A DNA stretch of 44,557 nt from Ferruginibacter sp. (lineage in GTDB: Bacteria > Bacteroidota > Bacteroidia > Chitinophagales > Chitinophagaceae): positions 1 to 44,557 of the forward strand of contig JAGNRZ010000006.1 of NCBI GenBank assembly GCA_017988335.1. The letters are read 5' to 3'. Positions 12,297 through 21,189 of the stretch are shown in pieces; the first letter of the stretch is position 1; each line of letters starts with the position of its first letter. The notes under the pieces are model-generated. The model was given only the letters and a program-made list of their open reading frames with translations. It was not told where the DNA came from and made no database searches. The position numbers were made by a program, and so were the translations under genes.

Positions 12297-12343
12297 AAAA
12301 GCTCCCCAATGGTATGCTGTACAAGAGTGCGACGCAACAATGA
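12297..12343 (+). repeat. dispersed intergenic repeat, copy B
   Basis: AAAAGCTC followed by the 25-base core that begins GTACAAGAGTGCGACGC (12319-12343), identical to copy A. Confidence 0.7.
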
Positions 12344-12381
12344 TGCCATGAAATTGTAAAGCTGGTAACAAAAAAATACCT

Positions 12382-12417
12382 AACAGCCCTCAACAGTTTG
12401 GGGGCTGTTTTATTTTA
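12382..12417 (+). terminator. intrinsic terminator
   Basis: AACAGCCC (12382-12389) pairs with GGGCTGTT (12402-12409), followed by T-rich sequence. It separates the membrane-protein gene from the kinase fusion. Confidence 0.6.
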
Positions 12418-12445
12418 AACTATTTTTACTTTCTTAAAACTACAA

Positions 12446-13903
12446 ATGACAACTGCCGATAGAATTAAAGAACTGTTTTCTTCTTTTTCAACAGAAGCAA
12501 TAACATCAATAGATAAGTTGCCACAAGCTGGTAGCGAACGCCATTACTACCGCATTAATACAAATGCAAAATCTTTTATTGCCACACATGGTGCTAACAT
12601 AAAAGAAAACGAATCTTTTTTATACTTTACCGAACATTTTGCTAAAAAGAAATTGGCTACACCCCAAGTGTATTGTATTAACAAAGAAAAAGATATTTAC
12701 ATACAGGAAGATTTTGGCGATGCTTCGTTGTTAAATAAATTAGAGGATTTGGGATATACAAAAGAAGTGTATGAGTTGTACAAAAAAAGTTTACATCAAC
12801 TTGCTCTTTTGCAAGTAAAAGGTCACGAAGATTTAAACTATAAAAAATGTCTTACTAATTCATCTTTTGGTAAGCAAGCTATACTGGCAGATTTATTGTA
12901 TTTTAAATATTACTTTTTAGATGCTTTACGCCGACCTTACGACAAGCAAAAATTAATTGATGATTTTGAAGCCTTAAGCAACTACTTATCTCACACCGAG
13001 TATAAATTTTTTATGTTTAGAGATTTTCAAAGTAGAAACATAATGGTGAAAGATAATGGTGATGTGGGTTTTATTGATTACCAAGGCGGAATGAAAGGTG
13101 CACCACAATATGATGTAGCTAGTTTATTATGGCAAGCTAAAGCAAACTTGCCTGATGAATGGAAAAGTTATTTACTAGAGGATTACATGAATTCGTTTGA
13201 AACGATTGTAGAAGAAACGGTGGATAGAGATGTTTTTAAAAGCCAGTACAATGGATATGTATTAATACGTTTATTACAAGTGTTAGGGGCGTATGGTTTT
13301 AGAGGTTTGTTTGAACGTAAAGCACATTTTTTAACAAGCATACCTTTAGCATTGCAAAATTTAAAGTGGTTTGTAAATAATCAAAGCATAGGTATTGCAG
13401 TACCAGAGTTTAAAAAAGTGCTTGATATTTGTATTAGCGATGAAGTAATTCAACAATTTACACCAATACAAGCAACAGAAGATACACCTTTAGTGGTGGA
13501 TGTTTGTAGCTTTTCGTTTATACAACAAGGGTATCCTAAAGATGAAACTAAAAATGGTGGTGGCTTTGTATTTGATATGAGAGGAATTTTAAACCCAGGC
13601 CGTTTTGACGATTATAAACATTTAAGTGGGCTAGATAAACCCGTAAAAGATTTTTTGGAGCAACAAACTAAAATGCCAGAATTTTTAATTGGTGTTTACG
13701 CTGCTATTGATATTTCGGTAGAAGATTATATAAAAAGGGGCTTTGAAAACTTATGCATAAATTTTGGTTGTACTGGCGGCCAACACCGAAGTGTTTATGC
13801 AGCAGAGGCAGTAGCAAGGCATTTAAAAAATAAGTTTAAGGTTAAGATTAATTTAAGTCATACAAATAAAGAAAATTGGAAGAAAAACCCCCAAACCCCC
13901 TAG
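12446..13903 (+). CDS. APH-family kinase fused to a RapZ C-terminal domain
   Basis: The 485-residue protein has an N-terminal phosphotransferase domain (about 1-320) with the kinase loop FRDFQSRNIMV (residues about 190-200) and the metal site FIDYQGG (about 211-217), as in AmgK-type sugar kinases. The C-terminal part (about 350-475) matches the RapZ C-terminal domain: VDVCSFSFIQQG, FDMRGILNPGR and CINFGCTGGQHRSVY. The next gene is MurU-like; AmgK and MurU form a known MurNAc/GlcNAc salvage pair, so peptidoglycan amino-sugar recycling is likely. RapZ in other bacteria senses GlcN6P or related sugars, which could regulate the kinase. The last residues (KKNPQTP) come from a CCCCCTAGAGGGGG palindrome, so the original C-terminus may have been altered. 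Confidence 0.85.
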   Translation: MTTADRIKELFSSFSTEAITSIDKLPQAGSERHYYRINTNAKSFIATHGANIKENESFLYFTEHFAKKKLATPQVYCINKEKDIYIQEDFGDASLLNKLEDLGYTKEVYELYKKSLHQLALLQVKGHEDLNYKKCLTNSSFGKQAILADLLYFKYYFLDALRRPYDKQKLIDDFEALSNYLSHTEYKFFMFRDFQSRNIMVKDNGDVGFIDYQGGMKGAPQYDVASLLWQAKANLPDEWKSYLLEDYMNSFETIVEETVDRDVFKSQYNGYVLIRLLQVLGAYGFRGLFERKAHFLTSIPLALQNLKWFVNNQSIGIAVPEFKKVLDICISDEVIQQFTPIQATEDTPLVVDVCSFSFIQQGYPKDETKNGGGFVFDMRGILNPGRFDDYKHLSGLDKPVKDFLEQQTKMPEFLIGVYAAIDISVEDYIKRGFENLCINFGCTGGQHRSVYAAEAVARHLKNKFKVKINLSHTNKENWKKNPQTP

Positions 13904-13919
13904 AGGGGGCTTAGCCTTA
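13891..13919 (+). repeat. left border palindrome of the DUF559 cassette
   Basis: CCCCCTAGAGGGGG-type palindrome ending in GGGGGCTTAG. A related sequence ending GGGGCTTAG lies at about 14435-14461, on the other side of the DUF559 coding segment. Confidence 0.55.
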
Positions 13920-14040
13920 GCTTCAAATCGTTATTAAAATAGCATAATATTTAGAGGTGCATAGTTATAATTTTAAAGTAGCCATCAATGATAAAATGTT
14001 TTGAATTTAGTTTCTTTTCAGTGGCGTATTAATCTTTTGT

Positions 14041-15174
14041 ATGAAAAGTGGAAATATAAATATGCACTATGGAGCTTCTCATTTAATTTTTAAGAGGGCA
14101 GAAGTGTTAAGAAAATCAATGACTCATGAGGAAGAAATTATTTGGAATGAACTAGCTGGGAATAAACTTGGAGTAAAGTTTAGAAGGCAACACCCTTTAT
14201 TGTTTTATGTTGCAGATTTTTATTGTCATAAATTAAAACTGGTTGTAGAAATAGATGGATTAATACATGGGAAAGAAAATGTAAAAATAAATGATGGAAT
14301 AAGGCAAGCTGAAATTGAAGGTTTGGGCATTAAAGTTATTAGATTTACAAATCGACAAGTTTTATATAATTTAGATGTTGTTATAAAAGAGATTATGAGT
14401 AATATAAAAGAACTTAAAAATAATGGAGACCAAAGTCCCCCTTTAGGGGCGGAGGGGCTTAGAGCAATAATATTCTCAGCAGGCCTTGGCACTCGTTTCA
14501 AACCTTGGACTGAAAAACATCCAAAGGCCTTAGCAATTGTTAACGGCAAATCGTTATTACAACGCAATATTGAATATTTACAACAATACGGCATTGCTGA
14601 TGTGGTGGTAAATATTCATCATTTTCCACAACAAATTATAGATGCCATTGAACAAAACAAGGGCTGGGGAAGTAATGTAATTGTAAGTGACGAAAGCGAT
14701 GAGGTATTAGAAACAGGCGGTGGCTTAATGAAAGCTAGGCATTTGCTTGATGGTAATAAGCCCTTTATTTCTTTAAATGTAGATATACTTACCAATTTAG
14801 ATTTAAATAAATTAATGCAATTTCATTTGCAACATAAACCGCTGGTTACATTTGGTGTTACTAACCGTAAAAGTAGTAGAGTATTATTGTTTGATGACAA
14901 TAATAGATTGTGTGGGTGGAAAAATTTACAAACTGGTGAAACTAAAATTTCTATTGATAAACCAAATCTTGTTGAAAAGGCTTATAGCTGTGTAGTAATT
15001 TACGAACCCAAAATATTCTCTTTAATAAAACAAACAGGTAAGTTTTCTATAATGGATAGCTATTTAGACCTAGCTGCCGAACATACTATTTTAGGGTACG
15101 ACCATAGCGGTGATAATTTAGTAGATGTAGGTAAACCAGAGAGTGTAGCTGTTGCGGAGAAGTTGTTTAATTGA
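14041..15174 (+). CDS. DUF559 endonuclease-like domain fused to a MurU-like nucleotidyltransferase
   Basis: Residues about 10-125 are a DUF559 domain (RKSMTHEEEIIWNELAG, then KFRRQHPLLFYVADFYC and LVVEIDG), related to very-short-patch-repair and restriction-type nucleases. A junction QSPPLGAEGL follows, translated from a CCCCCTTTAGGGGC palindrome. Residues from about 141 are a complete sugar-1-phosphate nucleotidyltransferase: IIFSAGLGTRFKPWTEKHPKAL with the G-x-G-x-R and Lys motif, and LNVDILTNLD. This resembles MurU, which makes UDP-MurNAc. The MurU part has no start codon of its own: CTT replaces the expected ATG before AGA GCA ATA. The fusion probably arose by cassette insertion. Confidence 0.8.
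   Translation: MKSGNINMHYGASHLIFKRAEVLRKSMTHEEEIIWNELAGNKLGVKFRRQHPLLFYVADFYCHKLKLVVEIDGLIHGKENVKINDGIRQAEIEGLGIKVIRFTNRQVLYNLDVVIKEIMSNIKELKNNGDQSPPLGAEGLRAIIFSAGLGTRFKPWTEKHPKALAIVNGKSLLQRNIEYLQQYGIADVVVNIHHFPQQIIDAIEQNKGWGSNVIVSDESDEVLETGGGLMKARHLLDGNKPFISLNVDILTNLDLNKLMQFHLQHKPLVTFGVTNRKSSRVLLFDDNNRLCGWKNLQTGETKISIDKPNLVEKAYSCVVIYEPKIFSLIKQTGKFSIMDSYLDLAAEHTILGYDHSGDNLVDVGKPESVAVAEKLFN
14432..14461 (+). repeat. right border palindrome of the DUF559 cassette
   Basis: CCCCCTTTAGGGGC followed by GGAGGGGCTTAG, translated in frame as the linker of the fusion. It shares GGGGCTTAG with the left border. Confidence 0.55.
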
Positions 15175-15176
15175 TT

Positions 15177-15566
15177 TTACTCTGTTATAAGTAGGCTTAT
15201 CGAAATTAATTTATCATTATTAAAAGCAGCAACTAATTCGGCATAATTAGTATCCTTTAATTTATTATTTTTTCTATTACAATTTGCGTAAACTTTGTAT
15301 ACGTATAACTGATCCCTGTTGATTTTATTTGGTGTGCCAAATAAAGAGAGAAACTCTTTTATATGTATGCCTATAATTTTTTCATTATTTTCTAACTTAC
15401 GGGCATGAGAACTTCGTAATTTCTTACAACCATACTTGTCTTTCTTCCAGTCATCCAAAATCTGCTTCTCTAAACCATACTTACTTATTAGGGAATCAAT
15501 TTTAGTTGTTTGCGAATACAGGTTAATTGAAAAGAATAAACAAAAAATTATAGAGATTAGTTTCAT
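15177..15566 (-). CDS. small exported hypothetical protein, 129 aa
   Basis: A signal peptide is clear (MKLISIIFCLFFSINLYSQ, with cleavage near residue 19). The mature part contains IKEFLSLFGTPNKINRDQLYVY, a pattern seen in SmpA/BamE-like or PepSY-like small periplasmic proteins, but I cannot assign it. It converges with the MurU fusion gene (2-base gap) and lies 26 bases after the TonB-type barrel gene on the same strand. Confidence 0.6.
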   Translation of the reverse strand: MKLISIIFCLFFSINLYSQTTKIDSLISKYGLEKQILDDWKKDKYGCKKLRSSHARKLENNEKIIGIHIKEFLSLFGTPNKINRDQLYVYKVYANCNRKNNKLKDTNYAELVAAFNNDKLISISLLITE

Positions 15567-15592
15567 TTACTAATGAAAATTTATTTACAAAA

Positions 15593-17995
15593 TTAATTAA
15601 CCTTATTCTCCACATTACCACCAAACTCACTATTTTCTTTAGGTTTGCTTAAGCCAAAATTATATCTAAAGGTTAACCCAACTCTACGAGTATCGTTTAA
15701 GCGATTACCGCTTGCACTTACATTGGCCTGATTTAATGCAAAGCGTTGTTGGTTGGTTCTAAACACATCGTTTATTGATAGAATAAGATTGCCTTTTTTG
15801 TTCAAAATACTTTTATTGGCAGAAATATATAATCCACCAAAGTTATCAAGCTCATAAAAATTTTGTAACCCTTTCGTACGCATGAATCCTTGTAAGTTTA
15901 ATGTTAATCCATTATTTGGTTTATACTCTTGATACATAAAAAATACCCAACTACCTCTTTTATAGTTTAACGGCTGATTTGCATAAAACCCATTGTACTC
16001 ATTTAAATTATGCTGTACACCCATGTAAAAAAAGTATTTGCCACCAGGCGGAATACCTCCTACTGCTCTAAAATAAAATTCTTTGTTTTTTCCTAAATTA
16101 TCATAAGTTCTAAAAGCAATTTTTCTAGCATCATCTTGATAGGTTACGTTTGTAAAAATATCTTTAGTTTCATTTACACCAACAGCAAATACCGGAAAAT
16201 CTTCAAACATAATATTAAACTCATAGTTAGTAGTAAACTGTGGTTTTAAATTTGGGTTACCTACATCAAATAAATATTGATCTACAAATTTTGGAAAAGG
16301 ATTTAATACTTCATAGTAAGGCCTTCTTATACTTCTACGATAAATAGCATTACCTACTAACTGCATACCAAACAGTTTAAATAAATTATGTCGTAAAAAA
16401 ACATAAGGAAATAAATCGGTACGTTTAATAGACAATGAAGTGTCGTAAGGAATAATTTGTCTGCCGCTGATATTAGTAGTTTCTAAACGCAAGCCTGGTT
16501 TTAATGTAAAACCCCAAAAGGTTTTTGAAAGTTGTAAATAAGCTGCATTTATAGTTTCGTTGTACTTAAATGTATTGGTTTGATAGTTGTCTACTTTTCT
16601 TCCTGTACTTGCACTATCAATAAAATAGTTTGCACCGTTTCTGCTATTACTAATGGTGGTTTTTACACCAGCTTCTATATTAAATACTTTAGGAATTTTA
16701 TAAACTAAATCGGTTTGTGCTGTAAATACATTTTTGTTGTTTTCGTTTTTTCCATCACCTAGTGTAGGAGGTTTAATGGGAAGGTATGAGTTATTTATAT
16801 AGTCTTGATTATTGTTGTTTTTATAATAGTTGTAACTCAGCTCTGTTGTCCATTCGCTACCAAGGCTATCTATTTTGTATTTTGAAGAAATGCTATTGCC
16901 TAAGAATAATGAATTGTTTTTATTATTGATTAGTGATAAGTTATCGCCTGTTAAAGCTTGGGTAGTAGTTTTAATAATGTCACTTGCATTGCTGGCATGG
17001 CTTTTACCATTGTTTTGGCTAATACGTAAATCGTAACCAATATTAAATTTTTTGGTAAAAGCAATATCAATTCCTCCGCCAAAATAATTATTAATGCTTG
17101 GGTAAGTTGTATAAGCTCTTTGTGAAACCAAGGAAGTGTCAAATCCAATCTTTCTATCAGTATTTAATTCTTCAAAATTGTTACGCTTTGTAAATTGATA
17201 ACTAAAATAACTATTTACTTTACCTGCACTTTTATTAATATTTACACCAGCAGTTTGTGTGCTATATTTTCCTTGAAAATATCCAATATTTGCACTACCA
17301 CTACTGCCTAGCTTTACTCCTTTTTTTAAAACAATATTTACAATACCACCACTACTAGCAGCATCATACTTAGCTGATGGGTTTCGTAAAATTTCAACTT
17401 TGCTAACGCTACCTGCTGGCAAGCTTTTTAATAGCGATGCAATATCGGCACTGCTTAATTTCATTTCTCTACCATTAATAAAAACGGTGGCAGGTGTCAT
17501 GCTACTTAAATATACATTGCCATCTTGGTCAACAATGGCACCAGGCGTTTTTTCTAAAACTTCGTATGCGTTGGTACTGCTATTGGCTAAAACAGTAGCA
17601 TCTACAATGGTTTTATCATCTTCTTGTTTTATTAATGGCTTTTTGCTTTGTACAACTACTGTTTGTAAAGATTTTGTATTGTTATTTAAAAATATAGAAG
17701 TGCTTATAGGTTTATCTGTAATATTTATAGTTCGTTCAACATCACTATATCCCACACTAGAAACTTTTATTAAATACTTTGATAGTTGTGAAACAGTAAA
17801 CTGAGCTTTATTTTTTGATGTAATTAATGTATTTGCTAAAACAGAATCTGGCCAACTAAGTAATTGTACTGTAGCACTAATAGCAGTATCTTGTTTTTGA
17901 TTTTTTACACTTACGGTAAGTGTAGTTGTTTTTTGAGCATAGCAAAAATTGGTAGCAATAAAAAACAAGAATAGTAGCGTAAAATTTAGTTTCAC
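15593..17995 (-). CDS. outer-membrane beta-barrel protein, TonB-dependent receptor type
   Basis: 800 residues with a signal peptide (ends FCYAQ), a carboxypeptidase-D regulatory-like beta-sandwich (about 25-105), and a plug domain (about 115-225; VLEKTPGAIVDQDGNVYLSS, VFINGREM, VEILRNPSAKYDAASSGGIVNIVLKKG). A long barrel ends in FRYNFGLSKPKEN. This plan is that of the Bacteroidota outer-membrane barrel family (OMP_b-brl_3), whose substrates are mostly unknown. It lies downstream of an HlyD/TolC pair on the same strand, with a hairpin in between, and could be co-expressed. Confidence 0.85.
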   Translation of the reverse strand: MKLNFTLLFLFFIATNFCYAQKTTTLTVSVKNQKQDTAISATVQLLSWPDSVLANTLITSKNKAQFTVSQLSKYLIKVSSVGYSDVERTINITDKPISTSIFLNNNTKSLQTVVVQSKKPLIKQEDDKTIVDATVLANSSTNAYEVLEKTPGAIVDQDGNVYLSSMTPATVFINGREMKLSSADIASLLKSLPAGSVSKVEILRNPSAKYDAASSGGIVNIVLKKGVKLGSSGSANIGYFQGKYSTQTAGVNINKSAGKVNSYFSYQFTKRNNFEELNTDRKIGFDTSLVSQRAYTTYPSINNYFGGGIDIAFTKKFNIGYDLRISQNNGKSHASNASDIIKTTTQALTGDNLSLINNKNNSLFLGNSISSKYKIDSLGSEWTTELSYNYYKNNNNQDYINNSYLPIKPPTLGDGKNENNKNVFTAQTDLVYKIPKVFNIEAGVKTTISNSRNGANYFIDSASTGRKVDNYQTNTFKYNETINAAYLQLSKTFWGFTLKPGLRLETTNISGRQIIPYDTSLSIKRTDLFPYVFLRHNLFKLFGMQLVGNAIYRRSIRRPYYEVLNPFPKFVDQYLFDVGNPNLKPQFTTNYEFNIMFEDFPVFAVGVNETKDIFTNVTYQDDARKIAFRTYDNLGKNKEFYFRAVGGIPPGGKYFFYMGVQHNLNEYNGFYANQPLNYKRGSWVFFMYQEYKPNNGLTLNLQGFMRTKGLQNFYELDNFGGLYISANKSILNKKGNLILSINDVFRTNQQRFALNQANVSASGNRLNDTRRVGLTFRYNFGLSKPKENSEFGGNVENKVN

Positions 17996-18020
17996 AATTA
18001 GGTTTTAGTAATAAAAGAAA

Positions 18021-18054
18021 TGCCGATTAAAATCGGATGTATTTTTAATCGGCA
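18021..18054 (-). terminator. hairpin between adaptor and barrel genes
   Basis: TGCCGATTAAAA (18021-18032) pairs perfectly with TTTTAATCGGCA (18043-18054). Read on the minus strand it lies between the HlyD-type gene and the barrel gene and may reduce read-through. Confidence 0.5.
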
Positions 18055-18110
18055 AATAAAATGCCATTACAAGGCTATACAATTATTTTTTAAATTAATT
18101 AACAATTCAA

Positions 18111-19508
18111 TTATTTGTCAAATAAATCTTTTTTCTCAACTTTTTTTACTTTGTCTTTTTCTTTAAGTGTTTTGCTAATTAATTCATAAGGGCCAGTAAT
18201 AACTTCATCGCCTTCTTTTAATCCTTCGGTTACTTCTATGTAGTTAATATCTTGTATATCTGTTTTAACTTTTACTTTTTTAACAGTGCCGTCTTTTTGT
18301 AAAATAAAGGCAACAACATCTAAATCATCGGCATCTACACTTGTAGCTTTTGCATCGCTATCATCTTTTTTCTTTTTATCACTATCAGTTTTTGTACTAT
18401 CTACTTTTTCTCTTGTAGTTACAGCATTAATGGGTACACTTAAAACATTGGCATGCGTTTTTGTTTGAATGTCGGCACTAGCACTCATACCAGGTCTAAA
18501 TGGAAATGTACCCTTCCCTAACAAATCGGCATAGCTATCTGGTAAAATTCTAATGTACACTTTGTATTGTGTAACATCGCTTGTAGCATTGCTTAATGCA
18601 TTTTGTGCAGCAGCACCATTATTACTACTAGCTATTTGTGTAACTAAACCTTTAAATTTTTTGCCACTATAAGCATCTACTTCTACCAAAGCACTATCGC
18701 CTAATTTTACTTTTGGTATATCGTTTTCTCCTACATCTACACGTACTTCAATTTTTTGCATATCGGCAATACGCAAAATTTCGGTACCTACGTTAAAGCT
18801 ATTACCAGCTACGCTTTCACCTTTTTTTACATTTAATAAACTTACCACGCCATCGCTAGGTGCTGTAATAATAGTGCGGCTTAAATCTTTATTGGCTCTT
18901 TGTAAATTAGCTTGCGATTGTTGCACAGCGGCTCTTGCGCTTTGCACATTTGCACTAGCACCTTTTATACCTTGCACCGCAGCGTTGTAATTAGCTTTTG
19001 CACTACGTAGGCTGGCTTCGGCCACATCCAACTCACTACGGCTAATTACTTTTTCATCAAATAATCTTTTTAATCTATCATAATTGCGTTGGCTTTGTTC
19101 CATTTGAGCATTTAATGCGTCTAATGCCGCTTGTGAGTTGTTTACTTGTGCTTGTGAGCTACTAACCTGGGCACTAGATTGTGCTACACCACCAGCAGCT
19201 TGGCTGCGTTGTATATTATATTGGTCAGCATCAATACGAGCTAGTACTTGACCTTTTTTAACAGTATCACCTTCTTGCACATTTAACTCTGTAATAATGC
19301 CACTAATTTCAGGGCTTACTTTTACTTCTATTTCAGGATAAATTTTTCCACTGGCATTTACTAATTCAATAATAGTGCGTTTTTGTACTTTTTCGGCAGT
19401 TACTTTTTTGCCTTCATCTTTGCCAAACATACCAGCTTTGCTAAGTACAGTTAATAGTACTAACAAAATGCCCAAACTAATTAAAATCCATTTTAGTTTT
19501 TTACTCAT
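18111..19508 (-). CDS. HlyD/MacA-type periplasmic adaptor (membrane fusion protein)
   Basis: I take the start MSKKLKWILISLGILL at 19508 rather than the frame start at 19535; it places an N-terminal membrane anchor at residues about 5-24. It has the usual adaptor plan: lipoyl half-motifs (VSPEISGIITELNVQEGDTVKKGQVLARID and IITAPSDGVVSLLNVKKGESV), a long coiled hairpin rich in Gln, Ala and Ser between them, and a beta-barrel region. A charged Asp/Lys/Ser insert (about residues 395-420) lies before the last domain. It follows TolC in the operon. The inner-membrane ABC or RND partner is not in the window. Confidence 0.88.
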   Translation of the reverse strand: MSKKLKWILISLGILLVLLTVLSKAGMFGKDEGKKVTAEKVQKRTIIELVNASGKIYPEIEVKVSPEISGIITELNVQEGDTVKKGQVLARIDADQYNIQRSQAAGGVAQSSAQVSSSQAQVNNSQAALDALNAQMEQSQRNYDRLKRLFDEKVISRSELDVAEASLRSAKANYNAAVQGIKGASANVQSARAAVQQSQANLQRANKDLSRTIITAPSDGVVSLLNVKKGESVAGNSFNVGTEILRIADMQKIEVRVDVGENDIPKVKLGDSALVEVDAYSGKKFKGLVTQIASSNNGAAAQNALSNATSDVTQYKVYIRILPDSYADLLGKGTFPFRPGMSASADIQTKTHANVLSVPINAVTTREKVDSTKTDSDKKKKDDSDAKATSVDADDLDVVAFILQKDGTVKKVKVKTDIQDINYIEVTEGLKEGDEVITGPYELISKTLKEKDKVKKVEKKDLFDK

Positions 19509-19557
19509 AAGTTTATTTTTTGTGAGCCTAACCAATTATCTTTTTTCACCTTCATTG

Positions 19558-19600
19558 GCGTCGCACTCTTGTACTTTTTATCTTTATTCAGCTTTTATCT
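19558..19600 (-). repeat. dispersed intergenic repeat, copy C
   Basis: On the minus strand: AAAAGCTGAATAAAG then GTACAAGAGTGCGACGC (19558-19574). Same family as copies A and B. It lies between the TolC-type and HlyD-type genes. Confidence 0.65.
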
Positions 19601-19704
19601 TAGCGTATTTTCACACCACGAAACAAAGTTTACAAAGTTCACTACGTAGTTTTTTGTGCTCCTTTGTGCCTTTGTGCCTTTGTGTCTTTGTGGGATGTAA
19701 TCAT

Positions 19705-21135
19705 TTAGAATTTCAACCCCATGCCTTTATAAAACTCCAGCACTTTCATTTTAAAAACATAATCAAATTGATTTAGTGCATATTCTAATTTTGCTCTTAA
19801 TAAATTATTTTGATTTGTAATTAATTCTAATGTAGTTAACATGCCAATTTCGTAACGGCGGTTAGCAAAGCCATAACTACGTTCTGCAGTTTCCACACTT
19901 TTTTTGCTAGCATTAAATTTTTCTAAAGCAACAACTGCAGCGTTGTAGGCTTGATAAATATCTTGTTTTAGTTTTTGATTGTCTAAATCTTTTTGAAGTT
20001 GAAGACTTTGTATGTTTATCTTACTTCTTTCATAATTAGTTTTTAAGCTACCTCCGTTAAAAATTGGAACACTTAAGCTTAATCCTATACTTTGATTAAA
20101 GTTTTCGTTTAACTGACTTAATAGTGGAGTTTTATCAAAAGTGTAATTTGTGAACGGCACAAGTGGAAAAACATCATAAGCTGTAGAGCCGATCGTAACG
20201 TTACCTATTGGGGCGTTTATTTTTTGTGAACTAGTAATTTGTGTAGCTCTGTTATTAAACCTGCTACCTAAACTACCAAATGCTGAAATGGTTGGATACA
20301 TAGCTCCTTTTGCTGCATCTTTTGATTTTTCTGCAGCCTTTATTTTAAAATCATTAAAACGTTGTTGTGGCATATTAGCAATTGCAGAGGCGTATACAAT
20401 CTCTGGTAGTAAGTCTCCAATTTTTTCAACAAAAATTTTATCTGCTGGCGGATTGTCAATATCAAAATTTGTTGCAGCATCAAAACCCATACTACTTTTT
20501 AAAGATAAAAGACCTTGCTCCACACTTCCTTTTGCAGCAATTAAATTAGCGCTGTCTCTTGCAACTTGTGCTTCTAACTCGGCGGCATTTAATTCTGGCA
20601 AACTACCAGCATTCACCAGCTTACGAGTATTTATTAGTTGGGCTTTTGATTGTTGCAGTTGTACATCTGCTATTTTTTGTTGCTCTTTTGCTAATAAAAT
20701 TTGCAAATAAGCATTTGCTACAGATAATGCTATATCATTTTTTAATTTATCTGTACTTGCTTTAGTTGCTTCTACTTCAAAACCATTTGCTGCAATAGTG
20801 TTTTTTTTGCTATACCAATTAAAAATATCGGCACTGCTTTGTAATTGCATATTTGCCGATAAATAAGTTTGCGTAATTAATGTAAATGTAGTGGGATCTT
20901 GATTTCTACCACTGCTAACTCCAGTACTTGCACTAAAATTTGCATTAGGGTATTGGCTTAACTTACTCTGTTTATATTGCAATTCTGCCAAGTTAGTTTG
21001 TAAACTTGTTTGCTTAATAGTAATATTATTATCCATTGCATAGTTTACACAATCCAACAAACTCCACTTTTTTTGTGCAGATGCAGTAATACTAAAAGTA
21101 ATAATAAACAGTAACGAGTTAAAAATGTAACGCAT
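19705..21135 (-). CDS. TolC family outer-membrane channel protein
   Basis: 476 residues with a signal peptide (ends ITASAQ), then two repeated TolC halves with long Gln/Ala/Lys-rich helices (LLDCVNYAMDNNITIKQ; a mirrored block from about residue 360, IYQAYNAAVVALEKFNASKKSVETAERSY). The length is normal. It is the first gene of the TolC-HlyD-barrel set and probably forms the outer-membrane duct for the adaptor encoded next. Confidence 0.9.
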   Translation of the reverse strand: MRYIFNSLLFIITFSITASAQKKWSLLDCVNYAMDNNITIKQTSLQTNLAELQYKQSKLSQYPNANFSASTGVSSGRNQDPTTFTLITQTYLSANMQLQSSADIFNWYSKKNTIAANGFEVEATKASTDKLKNDIALSVANAYLQILLAKEQQKIADVQLQQSKAQLINTRKLVNAGSLPELNAAELEAQVARDSANLIAAKGSVEQGLLSLKSSMGFDAATNFDIDNPPADKIFVEKIGDLLPEIVYASAIANMPQQRFNDFKIKAAEKSKDAAKGAMYPTISAFGSLGSRFNNRATQITSSQKINAPIGNVTIGSTAYDVFPLVPFTNYTFDKTPLLSQLNENFNQSIGLSLSVPIFNGGSLKTNYERSKINIQSLQLQKDLDNQKLKQDIYQAYNAAVVALEKFNASKKSVETAERSYGFANRRYEIGMLTTLELITNQNNLLRAKLEYALNQFDYVFKMKVLEFYKGMGLKF

Positions 21136-21189
21136 ACAACAAAAATATAACAGTATTTGGTAAAGAAGTGTTGTATTTTATACAAACGG

